From Novosphingobium acidiphilum DSM 19966 (GTDB lineage Bacteria > Pseudomonadota > Alphaproteobacteria > Sphingomonadales > Sphingomonadaceae): 64,000 bases of DNA. A program made the position numbers and the translations under genes. Where the stretch lies: contig NZ_AUBA01000004.1 in the NCBI RefSeq assembly GCF_000429005.1, positions 62,001 to 126,000 on the forward strand, in the 5' to 3' direction. Shown in pieces: positions 16,608-24,916 of this stretch (positions within the stretch are counted from its first letter, which is position 1; every line of letters begins with the position of its first letter). Below the pieces are notes generated by a model. The model was given only the letters and a program-made list of their open reading frames with translations, had not been told where the DNA came from and made no database searches.

Positions 16608-17732
16608 TCAGTTGCCTGCGCCAGGTCCATAATTGATTTCCACGCGACGGTTCTGCAATTCGCGCACGCCGTTGGCGGTGGGCACGCGCTGGTTGGCTTC
16701 ACCATACGCATGGGACGAAATTGCCCCGGCAGCGACGCCGTGGCTGGTCAGATAGGCCTGCACCGAGGTATCGCGACGACCGGCAAGGCCCATATTGTAG
16801 ACCGGCGTGCCCGAACTGTCGGTATAGCCGGCCAGCGTGATCGGCACGGTGCCGCAATTGCCATAGGCGGTAACCGCGCTGTCGAGAATCTGGGCGGCTT
16901 CTGCCGAAATGTCCGATTTGTCCCAGTCAAAGAACACGATGTACGGCCCCTTGTTGCACACTTGCGCGATGACGATCGGCGGCGCCGGGGGTGGTGGCGG
17001 CGGCAGCGGCGCAGGCGGCGGCGGCGGCGGCGGGGCTGCGGCCGGTTCGACCGCCGGTTGCGGGGCAACGCGCCCAAAGTTGTAGGTCAAGGTGGCCAGC
17101 ACCGAGTGCGAGCGCAGCTTGGCCGTGCGGTCGGCCCCCTCTTCGGACACGAAATGGTTGGCGCCGGTCGGATTGAAGTACCGGTAGCGTACGCCCAGAT
17201 CGATATGGCGGCCAAGCGGTACGGTCAGGCCCGCCAAGCCCTGCCAGGCAAAGCCGTCGGCGCGAGCATAGATCTGATCGCCATATTGCGAATGTTCTTC
17301 AAGCCTGGTCCGGGCATAACCGGCACCACCACCGACATACAATTTCAGCCCGCCCCAATGCCCCAGGCCGAGCAACGCATTGCCCATCGCAGCATAGGTC
17401 TGGGTGCGACCGGCCAGGCCATTGCCATTGGTGGTGACCACGGTGCCCGCGTCGCCCCCGAAATAGCGATCCTGTTCATGCAGTGTGGAGCGGTTGAAAA
17501 AGCCTTCGGCTTCGAGCCGGAAATGGCCGAAGTCATACCCGACGGCAGAGCCAGCCTCCCATCCGGTGCTGAAACGGTCGGTATAATCCAGGCTGCCGGG
17601 CGCATAGACGTTGGCACGTTCCTGTTTGACCCCGCCCCCTTCGACCGTGATGTAGGGGCCGGTATCGTCGGCAAAGGCCGGTCCGGCCATCGCGCACGAC
17701 GCCAGCGCCGCAGCAACAAAAAGCTTGTTCAT
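16608..17732 (-). CDS. OmpA-family outer membrane protein
   Basis: A 374-residue protein with a signal peptide (MNKLFVAAALASCAMAGPAFA), an eight-stranded-type beta-barrel with aromatic-rich strands, a Pro-rich hinge of many consecutive prolines (roughly residues 235-260), and a C-terminal OmpA/MotB peptidoglycan-binding domain (IVFFDWDKSDISAEAAQILD, AGYTDSSGTPVYNMGLAGRR, NRRVEINYGPG). The start is taken at MNKLF; an ATG four codons upstream (17744) is equally in frame. Role: anchoring the outer membrane to peptidoglycan and probably porin-like. Confidence 0.92.
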   Translation of the reverse strand: MNKLFVAAALASCAMAGPAFADDTGPYITVEGGGVKQERANVYAPGSLDYTDRFSTGWEAGSAVGYDFGHFRLEAEGFFNRSTLHEQDRYFGGDAGTVVTTNGNGLAGRTQTYAAMGNALLGLGHWGGLKLYVGGGAGYARTRLEEHSQYGDQIYARADGFAWQGLAGLTVPLGRHIDLGVRYRYFNPTGANHFVSEEGADRTAKLRSHSVLATLTYNFGRVAPQPAVEPAAAPPPPPPPAPLPPPPPPAPPIVIAQVCNKGPYIVFFDWDKSDISAEAAQILDSAVTAYGNCGTVPITLAGYTDSSGTPVYNMGLAGRRDTSVQAYLTSHGVAAGAISSHAYGEANQRVPTANGVRELQNRRVEINYGPGAGN

Positions 17733-18175
17733 CAAATTGTCCATTCTTTCGCGTGAAATCTTCGAGCGTGCCGGGTGAAGTGCGCGCAGGGGGCAGCCGG
17801 CTGGCCGGCCCGAAAGGCTTGGCCAGGCAGACGCGGCCAAGTCCTGCAAAAGGCGACACACAAAGCGACGGTCGCACACCGCCAACCCTTGAAACGTGGT
17901 CTATGCGAGTGTTCCGCCGCTGATGATACCGACCATCAAAGCCGCATGGCAACGTGGATGGAGACTATGCGGCTGCGAACAACGTGCCGGCAGGTACGGC
18001 CGCCCGGCCACCCTGCCCAGCGTCGGAATGTACCCAGTTGGCACACGGCAATGCCCGTGATCGCGCGGCGGCGGTTCTGCGTAGATTCCGGTCCTGCCGA
18101 CCGGACACGCGCATTTTATGGTGCGCGCCTGGTCTGCCGGGATGCGGGCCACTGTCTTAGCCAGGAAAATTGCCC
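17733..18175. other. Intergenic region, 443 bp, no gene recognised
   Basis: Lies between the divergent OmpA and Gly/His-rich protein genes. Open frames exist on both strands but have Arg/Pro/Cys-rich translations without domains or ribosome sites. It probably holds the two divergent promoters. Confidence 0.5.
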
Positions 18176-18559
18176 ATGGATGTCCGTAAAATGTTTGTCA
18201 CGTTGTCCGCGCTGGGGCTTGCCGCGGGGGTTCTGCCTGTGGCCCCGGCCGTCGCCCAGCACCAAAGCGAGGCCCATGGCGGAGGGGGCGGCCAGATGCA
18301 CGGCGGTGGCGGAGGCGGTCATGGTGGCGGCGGACGGATGCACGGCGGCGGCGGCCACGGATATGGCGGCGGTGGCCAGATGCATGGTTACGGCGGCGGC
18401 CACGGATATGGCGGTGGCTATCGCGGGTCGCGCGCCGGATGGGGCCGCGGCTTCGGCTATTATGCCGGTTACCCCTGGTATTGCCGCGAACACCGCCATT
18501 GGCGGTGGAGCCGTCGGTTGCAGACCTATGTCTACTGGACCGGCGGCGGGTATTGCTGA
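18176..18559 (+). CDS. Gly/His-rich secreted protein
   Basis: A 127-residue protein with a signal peptide (VRKMFVTLSALGLAAGVLPVAPAVAQ), then a low-complexity domain of GGGG, MHGGGG and GYGGG units with many His, and a C-terminal part with Trp, Tyr and two Cys (YPWYCREHRHWRWSRR, GGYC). The ATG at 18176 follows AGGAAA; a TTG two codons upstream is less likely. Function unknown; His-rich secreted proteins of this kind may bind metals, but that is inference. Confidence 0.65.
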   Translation: MDVRKMFVTLSALGLAAGVLPVAPAVAQHQSEAHGGGGGQMHGGGGGGHGGGGRMHGGGGHGYGGGGQMHGYGGGHGYGGGYRGSRAGWGRGFGYYAGYPWYCREHRHWRWSRRLQTYVYWTGGGYC

Positions 18560-18565
18560 TCGGCA

Positions 18566-18592
18566 GGCGGCGCAGGTCTTGCCTGCGCCGCC
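18566..18592. terminator. Hairpin between convergent genes
   Basis: A perfect 11-bp stem GGCGGCGCAGG/CCTGCGCCGCC with loop TCTTG, seven bases after the stop of the Gly/His-rich protein and ten before the end of the helicase. No clear T tract; probably a bidirectional terminator. Confidence 0.6.
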
Positions 18593-18602
18593 CACATCCT
18601 GA

Positions 18603-20306
18603 TCAGTCCCGGCGCCGGGGCGGACCCTTGCGCACCGGTCCGCGCGGACCGCGTGGTGCCTGCCCGGCGTTGTCGCGCGAATGGGTGGGCTTGTTGTCCT
18701 TGGGCGGTTCGGGCGAAAATTCGATGGTGATGCCGCTTTCATCTTCGGCACCGGGGATCGACGTGCGCTTCAGCGCGGCGCGGAATTTCGCCTCGACATT
18801 GCGCGGCACCTGGAAATAGGTGTCGTTGGCTCCGATGCGGATCGCCCCGATTTCGTTGCGGGTGATATGCCCGCGCCGGCACAGCAGCGGCAGGATCCAG
18901 CGTGGATCGGCGTTCTGGCGACGGCCGATATCCATGCGGAACCAGGCCACGTCTTCAAACCCGGCGCGCCGTTCGGGCCGTGCGCCAGGCTCAGGCGCCG
19001 ATGCCTCGATCAGGTCTTCGGGTTCGGGCACGCCCTTCTTGCGCGCGACGACCAGCGCCAGCGCCACATCAAGCGGTTCCATCGTTTCGATGATGCGTTG
19101 CGCCATCGCGCGATCGCCGTCGCTGGCTTCGACCGGTTGGGCCAGGTCCTGCAGCAGGCGTTCCCGATCGCGATCGCGGATCGCTTCGGACGACGGCACC
19201 GGCACCCAGGTGGCGGTAACGCGCGCATCGCGCAGCATGCCTTCGACGCGGCGGCGGCGCGGATAGGGCACCACCAGCACGGCCGTGCCTTTGCGCCCCG
19301 CGCGGCCGGTACGGCCGGACCGGTGTTGCAGCACTTCGGCATCGCGCGGCACTTCGACATGGACAACCAGGCTGAGCGAGGGGATATCGATCCCGCGCGC
19401 GGCCACGTCGGTGGCGACGCAGATCCGTGCACGGCCGTCACGCAGCGCCTGAAGCGCGTTGTTGCGCTCGTTCTGGCTGTGTTCGCCCGACAACGCCACC
19501 GCGGCAAAACCGCGTTCGATCAGCGATGCGTGGAGATGACGCACATTGTCGCGCGTGGCACAAAACAGGATCGCGGTTTCCGCCTCGTGAAACCGGACCA
19601 GATTGATCACCGCGTTTTCGATGTCGGCGGGCGACACCGCGACCGCCTGGTAATCGATATCGCCATGCCCCGAGCTTTCGCCGACGGTCGAGATGCGCAG
19701 CGCGTCGCGCTGATAGCGCTTGGCCAGCGCCACGATCGGGCGCGGCATCGTTGCCGAAAACAGCAACGTACGCCGCTCGTTCGGAGTTGCCTCGAGGATT
19801 TCCTCAAGATCGTCGCGAAAGCCCATGTCGAGCATTTCGTCGGCTTCATCGAGCACGACATACCGCAGTGCCGACAGGTCGAGCGCGCCGCGTTCAAGGT
19901 GATCGCGCAGGCGTCCGGGCGTGCCGACCACGATCTGCGTGCCGTGGTTCAGCGCGCGGCGCTCCTTGACCGCATCCATCCCGCCAACGCAGGTGGTGAT
20001 GCGCAAGCCCGTCTTGGCAAACAGCCACATCAATTCGCGGCTGACCTGCAGCGCCAGTTCGCGCGTAGGCGCAATCACCAACGCCAGCGGGCTGCGGCCA
20101 TAGGCTTCGCCTTCGCCGGCCAGGATGCGTTCGGCCATGGCGATGCCAAAGGCCACGGTCTTGCCCGATCCGGTCTGGGCCGAAACGAGCAAATCGCGAT
20201 TTTGCGCCTCTGCTGCCAGAACGGCGGCCTGAACCGGGGTCGGTTCGGCATAGCCTTGTTCGGCAAGCGCGGTGGCGATCAACGGAGGAAGTGAAGAAAA
20301 GGGCAT
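18603..20306 (-). CDS. DEAD-box RNA helicase, DbpA type
   Basis: A 567-residue ATP-dependent RNA helicase acting in ribosome assembly or RNA decay. N-terminal motifs: Q motif (AEPTPVQAAVLA), Walker A (SAQTGSGKT), VLDEADEMLDMGF (DEAD) and SATMP. The second RecA lobe has VATDVAARGIDIPSL and HRSGRTGRAGRKG. The C-terminus carries a DbpA-type RNA-binding domain (FRMDIGRRQNADPRWILPLLCRRGHI) and a basic tail. The ATG at 20306 (MPFSSLPP) matches relatives; the open frame to 20360 adds 18 atypical residues. Confidence 0.92.
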   Translation of the reverse strand: MPFSSLPPLIATALAEQGYAEPTPVQAAVLAAEAQNRDLLVSAQTGSGKTVAFGIAMAERILAGEGEAYGRSPLALVIAPTRELALQVSRELMWLFAKTGLRITTCVGGMDAVKERRALNHGTQIVVGTPGRLRDHLERGALDLSALRYVVLDEADEMLDMGFRDDLEEILEATPNERRTLLFSATMPRPIVALAKRYQRDALRISTVGESSGHGDIDYQAVAVSPADIENAVINLVRFHEAETAILFCATRDNVRHLHASLIERGFAAVALSGEHSQNERNNALQALRDGRARICVATDVAARGIDIPSLSLVVHVEVPRDAEVLQHRSGRTGRAGRKGTAVLVVPYPRRRRVEGMLRDARVTATWVPVPSSEAIRDRDRERLLQDLAQPVEASDGDRAMAQRIIETMEPLDVALALVVARKKGVPEPEDLIEASAPEPGARPERRAGFEDVAWFRMDIGRRQNADPRWILPLLCRRGHITRNEIGAIRIGANDTYFQVPRNVEAKFRAALKRTSIPGAEDESGITIEFSPEPPKDNKPTHSRDNAGQAPRGPRGPVRKGPPRRRD

Positions 20307-20380
20307 AATGTTTATGACTTTGGGCTTTTGGCTCAGGCGCGACACATTGCGGTTTGGCACCTGCAGGCAGAAACGGGAAA

Positions 20381-20401
20381 CGCCGGGGTCAGACCCCGGC
20401 G
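20381..20401. terminator. Hairpin after the cold-shock operon
   Basis: An almost perfect palindrome, CGCCGGGGTC-A-GACCCCGGCG, 22 bp beyond the stop of the minus-strand gene at 20423. It is followed on that strand by a T-containing stretch (GTTTCCCGTTTC). It would end the csp-infA operon before the helicase gene. Confidence 0.55.
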
Positions 20402-20422
20402 CACAATCGAGTGATCCGCGCC

Positions 20423-20701
20423 TTATACGGTTTCGTGGCCGGATGCAGCCCCGAACAACATGGCAGGATCGGGCCGGGTGTCGAAGCCGGTAGCCGTCAG
20501 ATCGGTTTCGACCTGGCGTGCCACCTTTTCCGCATCGCGTTTTTCACGCGCAGCGGTGATTTCGATTTCCCGGTCGGCCAATGCCTGCCACGCAGCCCCG
20601 GCCCGCGTGTAGGTTTCACGCTGGTTGGCCAACGTGGCGCGCTCTGCCGATTTGGCGCAGAGTGCGGCCTGATCGAGGTAGAACTGGCAAGATGCAGACA
20701 T
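20423..20701 (-). CDS. Small hypothetical protein, helical
   Basis: A 92-residue, mostly alpha-helical protein (MSASCQFYLDQAALCAKSAER, then NQRETYTRAGAAWQALADREIEITAAREKRDAEK) of a type often seen in sphingomonads and without known function. The ATG at 20701 has AGGGG seven bases upstream; the longer frame to 20752 lacks a site. It lies 61 bp after a 51-residue gene and seems to be the end of the csp-infA group. Confidence 0.7.
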   Translation of the reverse strand: MSASCQFYLDQAALCAKSAERATLANQRETYTRAGAAWQALADREIEITAAREKRDAEKVARQVETDLTATGFDTRPDPAMLFGAASGHETV

Positions 20702-20762
20702 GTCGGCCCCTTTCGGCTCTGCCATTACAACGGCAGATACGCACTTCGGCACGCCGGAAGGA

Positions 20763-20918
20763 TTAATCCACCATATCGAGGATCAGGCGCTGCAATTCCT
20801 GGCGTGACAGCACAGGCGGAGGGCGGCGCGAAACGATTGGGCCGCTTGGCGCGGCAACGACGGGTTTTGGCGAAATGTGCAGTTGATAAGTACTGAAGAC
20901 AGAATTTGACGTAAACAT
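20763..20918 (-). CDS. 51-residue hypothetical protein
   Basis: A short open frame from ATG (20916-20918) to TAA (20763-20765). It has a clean AAGGA ribosome site six bases upstream. The protein has a Pro/Ser-rich first half and ends in LSRQELQRLILDMVD, a C-terminal helix pattern common to small sphingomonad proteins of unknown role. Located 44 bp after infA on the same strand, so probably co-expressed with the cold-shock genes. Confidence 0.65.
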   Translation of the reverse strand: MFTSNSVFSTYQLHISPKPVVAAPSGPIVSRRPPPVLSRQELQRLILDMVD

Positions 20919-20962
20919 TGAGATCCTTGACGCTCTTGTGGCGCCTGATTGTATTGGTTGGT

Positions 20963-21223
20963 TCAGCGCCGCTTGCGCGGGGGTCCGCCGGGTCCGCCAC
21001 CAGGACCCTTGTCCCGGAAAACGATGCGACCCTTTTGCAGGTCATAAGGGGTCATTTCAACGCGAACCCTGTCGCCAACGACTGACCGGATGCGGAATTT
21101 GCGCATCTTGCCAGCCGTATAGGCGATGATCCGATGGTCGTTTTCAAGCATGACGCCAAAACGACCATCGGGCAGGATTTCGTCGATCTGGCCTTCGAGG
21201 GTCAAAAGCTCCTCTTTGGCCAT
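20963..21223 (-). CDS. infA: Translation initiation factor IF-1 (divergent, tailed form)
   Basis: An 86-residue S1/OB-fold protein; IF-1 binds the ribosomal A site during initiation. The core is recognisable (MAKEELLTLEGQIDEILPDGRF, YTAGKMRKFRIRSVVGDRV, LTPYDL-type ending MTPYDLQKGRIVF), but the middle is divergent and a Gly/Pro/Arg tail follows the usual end (DKGPGGGPGGPPRKRR). It sits four bases after a cold-shock gene. It may be a second IF-1 copy used in the cold rather than the housekeeping one. Confidence 0.88.
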   Translation of the reverse strand: MAKEELLTLEGQIDEILPDGRFGVMLENDHRIIAYTAGKMRKFRIRSVVGDRVRVEMTPYDLQKGRIVFRDKGPGGGPGGPPRKRR

Positions 21224-21227
21224 ACGA

Positions 21228-21434
21228 TCAGACCGCTTCGATGTTGACAGCCGCAGTCTTGCCCCGACGGTCGGTTTCGAGCTCGTACTTCAGGCGCTGA
21301 TCCTTGAGCAGCGTGCGAAGACCGGCGCGTTCGACCGCACTGATGTGGACAAAGTTGTCGGGCGTGCCATCATCGGGTGCGATAAAGCCATAGCCCTTGT
21401 CGGTATTGAAAAATTTCACGGTGCCTACTGGCAT
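21228..21434 (-). CDS. csp: Cold-shock protein (CspA family)
   Basis: A 68-residue single-stranded nucleic-acid-binding OB-fold protein with the RNP1-type motif KGYGFIAPD and RNP2-type DNFVHISAV. It acts as an RNA chaperone. The start MPVGTVKFFN at 21434 follows an AAGGAA site; the frame upstream to 21473 is leader. First gene of a short operon with infA. Confidence 0.94.
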   Translation of the reverse strand: MPVGTVKFFNTDKGYGFIAPDDGTPDNFVHISAVERAGLRTLLKDQRLKYELETDRRGKTAAVNIEAV

Positions 21435-21618
21435 GATCCGGTTCCTTACACAGGTAGAATGGTCTGCCGACAAAGGTGCCGGCAGAGCGAAGAGTCGTGA
21501 TAAGGATCGGAAGGCGAAGGAGCCGAAAGTCCAGTCTCAGGCGACGTTAGCCACCCTCATATAGGCGACATCGCACCAAAGTGCAATGTCTGTTCCGGCG
21601 ATGTTCGCATGAAGGGGC

Positions 21619-22272
21619 TCAATCGCGCGCATGGGCCTGCGCCAGACGTGTCCTGCGGCGGCGATAAAGCACGGTCCAGCCGGTCAATCCGCCGATCGTG
21701 ACATAGCCGACAACGGGCCCCACAATCAGATATTGCGCCACGCTGGTGGTATAGATCAGCAGGACCGAAACCGCAAAATCAAGCAGCAGGCCAAAGCCCC
21801 AGGCCAGTGTCATCACCATGATCGTGCGGCGCAAAAACGGATCGTTGCGTCGCGCATCGAAGGCCGCCAGTGATTCGGCGGATTCGCGCGCCACGGTCGC
21901 GCGCGCCAGCGGCCCGATCAGCGGCCGGCCGATCGCTGCCGATCCCAGGAACGCCATGGCGATCGACGCCGTCACCAGCTTTTCGCGCAATTGCAGAAAC
22001 CGCGCCGAGCCGCCGCCAGCCATCGCGATCAACGACAACGCGATCCCCACCAGCACCATGATCGACAGGGCATCGATCCGGCGATGGCGGGCAAGCCCGA
22101 CCAGCGTCCACACGAGCGGCGGCGCGCACGATGCCAGCAGCGCCGGAACTTCGCCCCAACGGTCCTGCAGAATGGCATAGATCAGCGCCGGGGCGGCAAT
22201 GTTAATGGCGCCTTCGACGATCACCACCGGGCCGTTCCGGCGCAGCCAGGCCAGGGCCGTGTCGCGGCTCAC
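21619..22272 (-). CDS. VC0807-family membrane protein
   Basis: A 217-residue integral membrane protein with about six hydrophobic segments (GAINIAAPALIYAIL, PALLASCAPPLVWTLVGL, LSIMVLVGIALSLIAMAGG, LAWGFGLLLDFAVSVLLIY, YLIVGPVVGYVTIGGLTGWTVLY). The overall pattern is that of VC0807-type proteins of unknown function. It starts at a GTG inside the stop of the carotenoid oxygenase gene (GTGA), so the two are translationally coupled. Confidence 0.75.
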   Translation of the reverse strand: MSRDTALAWLRRNGPVVIVEGAINIAAPALIYAILQDRWGEVPALLASCAPPLVWTLVGLARHRRIDALSIMVLVGIALSLIAMAGGGSARFLQLREKLVTASIAMAFLGSAAIGRPLIGPLARATVARESAESLAAFDARRNDPFLRRTIMVMTLAWGFGLLLDFAVSVLLIYTTSVAQYLIVGPVVGYVTIGGLTGWTVLYRRRRTRLAQAHARD

Positions 22273-23714
22273 TTGGCAGTGCCTGTTGCAATCCAGTTGC
22301 CGTGAAAGCCCGGCGGAACACGGTGCGGCAGATGGATCATTGCCACCGGCGGCGCGTCGAACTGGCGGGCATCGAGAATGACCAGATCGGTGGTGCTGTG
22401 CGCCATATCGACCACCAGCCCGACCAGCCAGCCATATCCTTCGGGCGCATCGGCCGTGTGCGGTACGAACACGAATTCGCCGGGATAGCGGTCAGGCCCG
22501 AAATCATGGACCTGCCGCGTGCCGGCGACCAGATCATGCGCATAAAGCCGGGTCGATCCGATAAACCGGTCGTCGGGCTCGGTTGGCGTCGCCATCGTCC
22601 AGGCATGGCGATAGGGCTGCCCGAAAAAGCGTTCATCGCAACGCGGAAATTCCTGCGGCGCCGGATCGAGTGTCGTCATCGTGACGGTCTGCGATTGCGG
22701 GTCGATCGTCCAGCGTTCAAGCCCCCGCGCCCGCGCATCGGGGCCTTGCGCTCCATCGCCGAACATCGTGTCATAGGTACAAAGATCAAGCACCACCGTG
22801 CCGTCGGCAGCGTCATAGGCATTGGCAACGTGGAATGCGAAACCCGTGGCACCCTGACACCAGATGATATCGTCCTGCGTGCCATGGCGCGGCATCAGGC
22901 CGATGCGGCCAGGATGCGCCGGATTCCAGCGATAGGGAAATCCGTGCCCGGCAATATGGGTCTTCATCGAAAACGTGACCGGCAGATCGAGAATGACCAC
23001 ATAACGCCCGGTGATCGCGCAATCGTGGATCATCGGCCCGTGGCGCACCGCGATCGGTTCTTCGCGGATCACACGGGCCTGCGCATCGACCACGACGTGA
23101 CGGATCGTGGTCAGATCGCCGGCGGCATAAGCGATTGCATGGTGTTCGCCGGTCAACGGATCGTGATGCGGATGGGCCGAAAAACTGCCGTGGAGCGTGC
23201 CATCAAACGGATTGAAGGCCTGTCCGTCGAGCGTTTCATCCAGTTCGACCGGATAACTGCCGGCCTCGACCAGCGCGAACGTGCGCCCGGCAATATCGAG
23301 CACATTGGTGTTGACCGTGTCGAAGATATGACGCGGTCCCGGTGCGGGCTCGACCCCCAGGGCATCTGCCACAGCGTTCGAGCGGATCCAGCGGTTGCGA
23401 TACCACAACGCCTGTCCGTCGGCGATGGCCAGGCCGTGCACCATGCCGTCGCCGATGAACCAGTGATAGGCGCCGGCATTGGCCGCCACCGGGTTCGGGC
23501 CGATGCGCAGATAGCGGCCATTCAAACCGTGCGGGATTGTGCCGGTAACGTCGAGCGCGGTCAGGGTCAGCTGATCGGTCATCGGCGTATGAATGCCGGT
23601 CAGGAATGGGCTGCCGCCGGCAGGGGGCGCCAGCCGGCTGCGATTGAAGCTGGCCAGCGCCTCGATCCCGCGTGTGACTGTGCCGCGAATCAGTGTCTCG
23701 ATTGCGCTTCCCAT
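22269..23714 (-). CDS. Carotenoid oxygenase family protein (RPE65/lignostilbene-type)
   Basis: A 481-residue seven-bladed propeller non-heme iron dioxygenase that cleaves a C=C bond of carotenoids or stilbene-like phenolics. The four iron-binding His are in place: SAHPH (H181), MIHD (H230), FHVANAY (H295) and FHGNW near the C-terminus (H471). YLRIGPNP and the GEFVFVPH segment also fit. No signal peptide. Whether the substrate is an apocarotenoid or a lignin-derived stilbene cannot be told. Controlled most likely by the divergent TetR protein through the operator at 23728-23769. Confidence 0.92.
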   Translation of the reverse strand: MGSAIETLIRGTVTRGIEALASFNRSRLAPPAGGSPFLTGIHTPMTDQLTLTALDVTGTIPHGLNGRYLRIGPNPVAANAGAYHWFIGDGMVHGLAIADGQALWYRNRWIRSNAVADALGVEPAPGPRHIFDTVNTNVLDIAGRTFALVEAGSYPVELDETLDGQAFNPFDGTLHGSFSAHPHHDPLTGEHHAIAYAAGDLTTIRHVVVDAQARVIREEPIAVRHGPMIHDCAITGRYVVILDLPVTFSMKTHIAGHGFPYRWNPAHPGRIGLMPRHGTQDDIIWCQGATGFAFHVANAYDAADGTVVLDLCTYDTMFGDGAQGPDARARGLERWTIDPQSQTVTMTTLDPAPQEFPRCDERFFGQPYRHAWTMATPTEPDDRFIGSTRLYAHDLVAGTRQVHDFGPDRYPGEFVFVPHTADAPEGYGWLVGLVVDMAHSTTDLVILDARQFDAPPVAMIHLPHRVPPGFHGNWIATGTAK

Positions 23715-23727
23715 TGCCGGCTCCTAT

Positions 23728-23769
23728 GTTTACAGTGTTACCATGACCGCAAATGCTAACACTGTCAAC
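23728..23769. promoter_or_regulatory. Inverted-repeat operator between carotenoid oxygenase and tetR
   Basis: Two 13-base arms, GTTTACAGTGTTA (23728-23740) and TAACACTGTCAAC (23757-23769), match as an inverted repeat at 12 of 13 positions across a 16-base spacer. The right arm ends one base before the chosen tetR start. This fits a TetR dimer-of-dimers operator repressing both divergent genes. Confidence 0.75.
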
Positions 23770-24309
23770 ATGGTTCGTCGCAGCTATCATCACGGTGACC
23801 TGCGTGCCGCGCTGATCGCCGAGGGGCTGCGCCTGCTGGCCGATCAGGATGCGCAATCGCTGTCCTTGCGCGAAGTGGCGCGCAACATCGGCGTCAGCCC
23901 GACATCGGTCTATCGCCATTTTCCCGACAAGGATGCGCTGATGACCGCACTGGCGGTGGATGGGCTGAAACAACTCGGGCTGGCGCAGGCCGCCGCCAGC
24001 GAACTGGCCGGTGGCGGCCCTGCCGGATTTGCCGCAACGGGCCGTGCCTATGTGCGGTTTGCGCTCGACAATCCGGCGCTGTTCCGCCTGATCTTTGCCT
24101 CACCCGCGTTGCGTGCGGCCGATCTGGGCAATGCCCGATTGGCAGGTGACATGTTGCAGACCAACGCCATGCGACAGGCTGCGCACGAAGGCGGCGAAGC
24201 CGGCCTGCGCGCGATCAGGGCCTGGTCGCAGGTCCATGGTCTGGCGATGCTGATGCTCGATGGCCAGATTCCGGTCGATCAGGACGTGATCGAACGCGCG
24301 ATCGGTTAA
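23770..24309 (+). CDS. TetR/AcrR-family transcriptional regulator
   Basis: A 179-residue regulator with an N-terminal TetR helix-turn-helix (VRRSYHHGDLRAALIAEGL, LREVARNIGVSPTSVYRHFPDK) and a C-terminal ligand domain of the TetR_C_33/WHG type (GRAYVRFALDNPALFRLIFASP). The ATG at 23770 directly after the operator gives the canonical N-terminus; an ATG at 23743 inside the operator spacer would add nine residues. Convergent with the isomerase gene, whose stop it overlaps. Confidence 0.9.
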   Translation: MVRRSYHHGDLRAALIAEGLRLLADQDAQSLSLREVARNIGVSPTSVYRHFPDKDALMTALAVDGLKQLGLAQAAASELAGGGPAGFAATGRAYVRFALDNPALFRLIFASPALRAADLGNARLAGDMLQTNAMRQAAHEGGEAGLRAIRAWSQVHGLAMLMLDGQIPVDQDVIERAIG

Positions 24310-24911
24310 GCCGTCAGCTGTGCCTCGATCTGGGGCAGCCGTTCCTTGCCGAAATAGATCGCGCCATCGACCCACATCGTGGGAATGCCAAAGGCGCCGC
24401 GCGCAGCCGCAGCCTCGGTGCTGGCGGCAAGTTCGGCCTTGATCGCGGCGTCCTGCGTTGCGGCAAGCAGCGCCGCGCCGTCGAGGCCTGCGGCATTCAT
24501 CACCGCGACATAGACGTCGGGATCGTCCATCGCGCACCCTTGTTCCCACATCGCGGCAAGGCCGGCTTCGACGTAGGCCGCCTGCTCGCCGCGGTGGCGG
24601 GCAGCGACCAGTCCGCGCATCAGCAACAGCGTATTCACCGGGAAATGCGGGTTCATCGCAAACCCGGTCAGGCCGTGGCGCGCGATGAAACGCTGCATTT
24701 CCAGATGTTCGTACGCCATTTTGCCCTTGATCGACCCGAACGCCACCATCGGTGCCTGGTTGCCGGTCAGCTTGAACAACCCGCCCAGCAGGCAGGGGAC
24801 CAATCGCAGTTCGGCATCGTGGCGCCGTGCCATCTCGGGCAGGACCTGCCACACGAGATAGGCATTGGGGCTGCCGAAATCGAACAGCAATTCAATCAGT
24901 GGACGGGTCAT
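24306..24911 (-). CDS. 2-hydroxychromene-2-carboxylate isomerase family (DsbA/GST-kappa fold)
   Basis: A 201-residue thioredoxin-fold protein with the family's FDFGSPNAYLVWQVLP N-terminus (the Ser/Asn site that binds glutathione) and AFGIPTMWVDGAIYFGKERLP near the C-terminus. Relatives isomerise hydroxychromene carboxylates in naphthalene-type degradation or are glutathione transferases. Five bases after the SDR gene in a coupled operon with a dicarboxylate carrier, so it probably serves a small aromatic or dicarboxylate pathway. Start at 24911 (MTRPLIELLF). Confidence 0.87.
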   Translation of the reverse strand: MTRPLIELLFDFGSPNAYLVWQVLPEMARRHDAELRLVPCLLGGLFKLTGNQAPMVAFGSIKGKMAYEHLEMQRFIARHGLTGFAMNPHFPVNTLLLMRGLVAARHRGEQAAYVEAGLAAMWEQGCAMDDPDVYVAVMNAAGLDGAALLAATQDAAIKAELAASTEAAAARGAFGIPTMWVDGAIYFGKERLPQIEAQLTA

Positions 24912-24916
24912 GCAGG

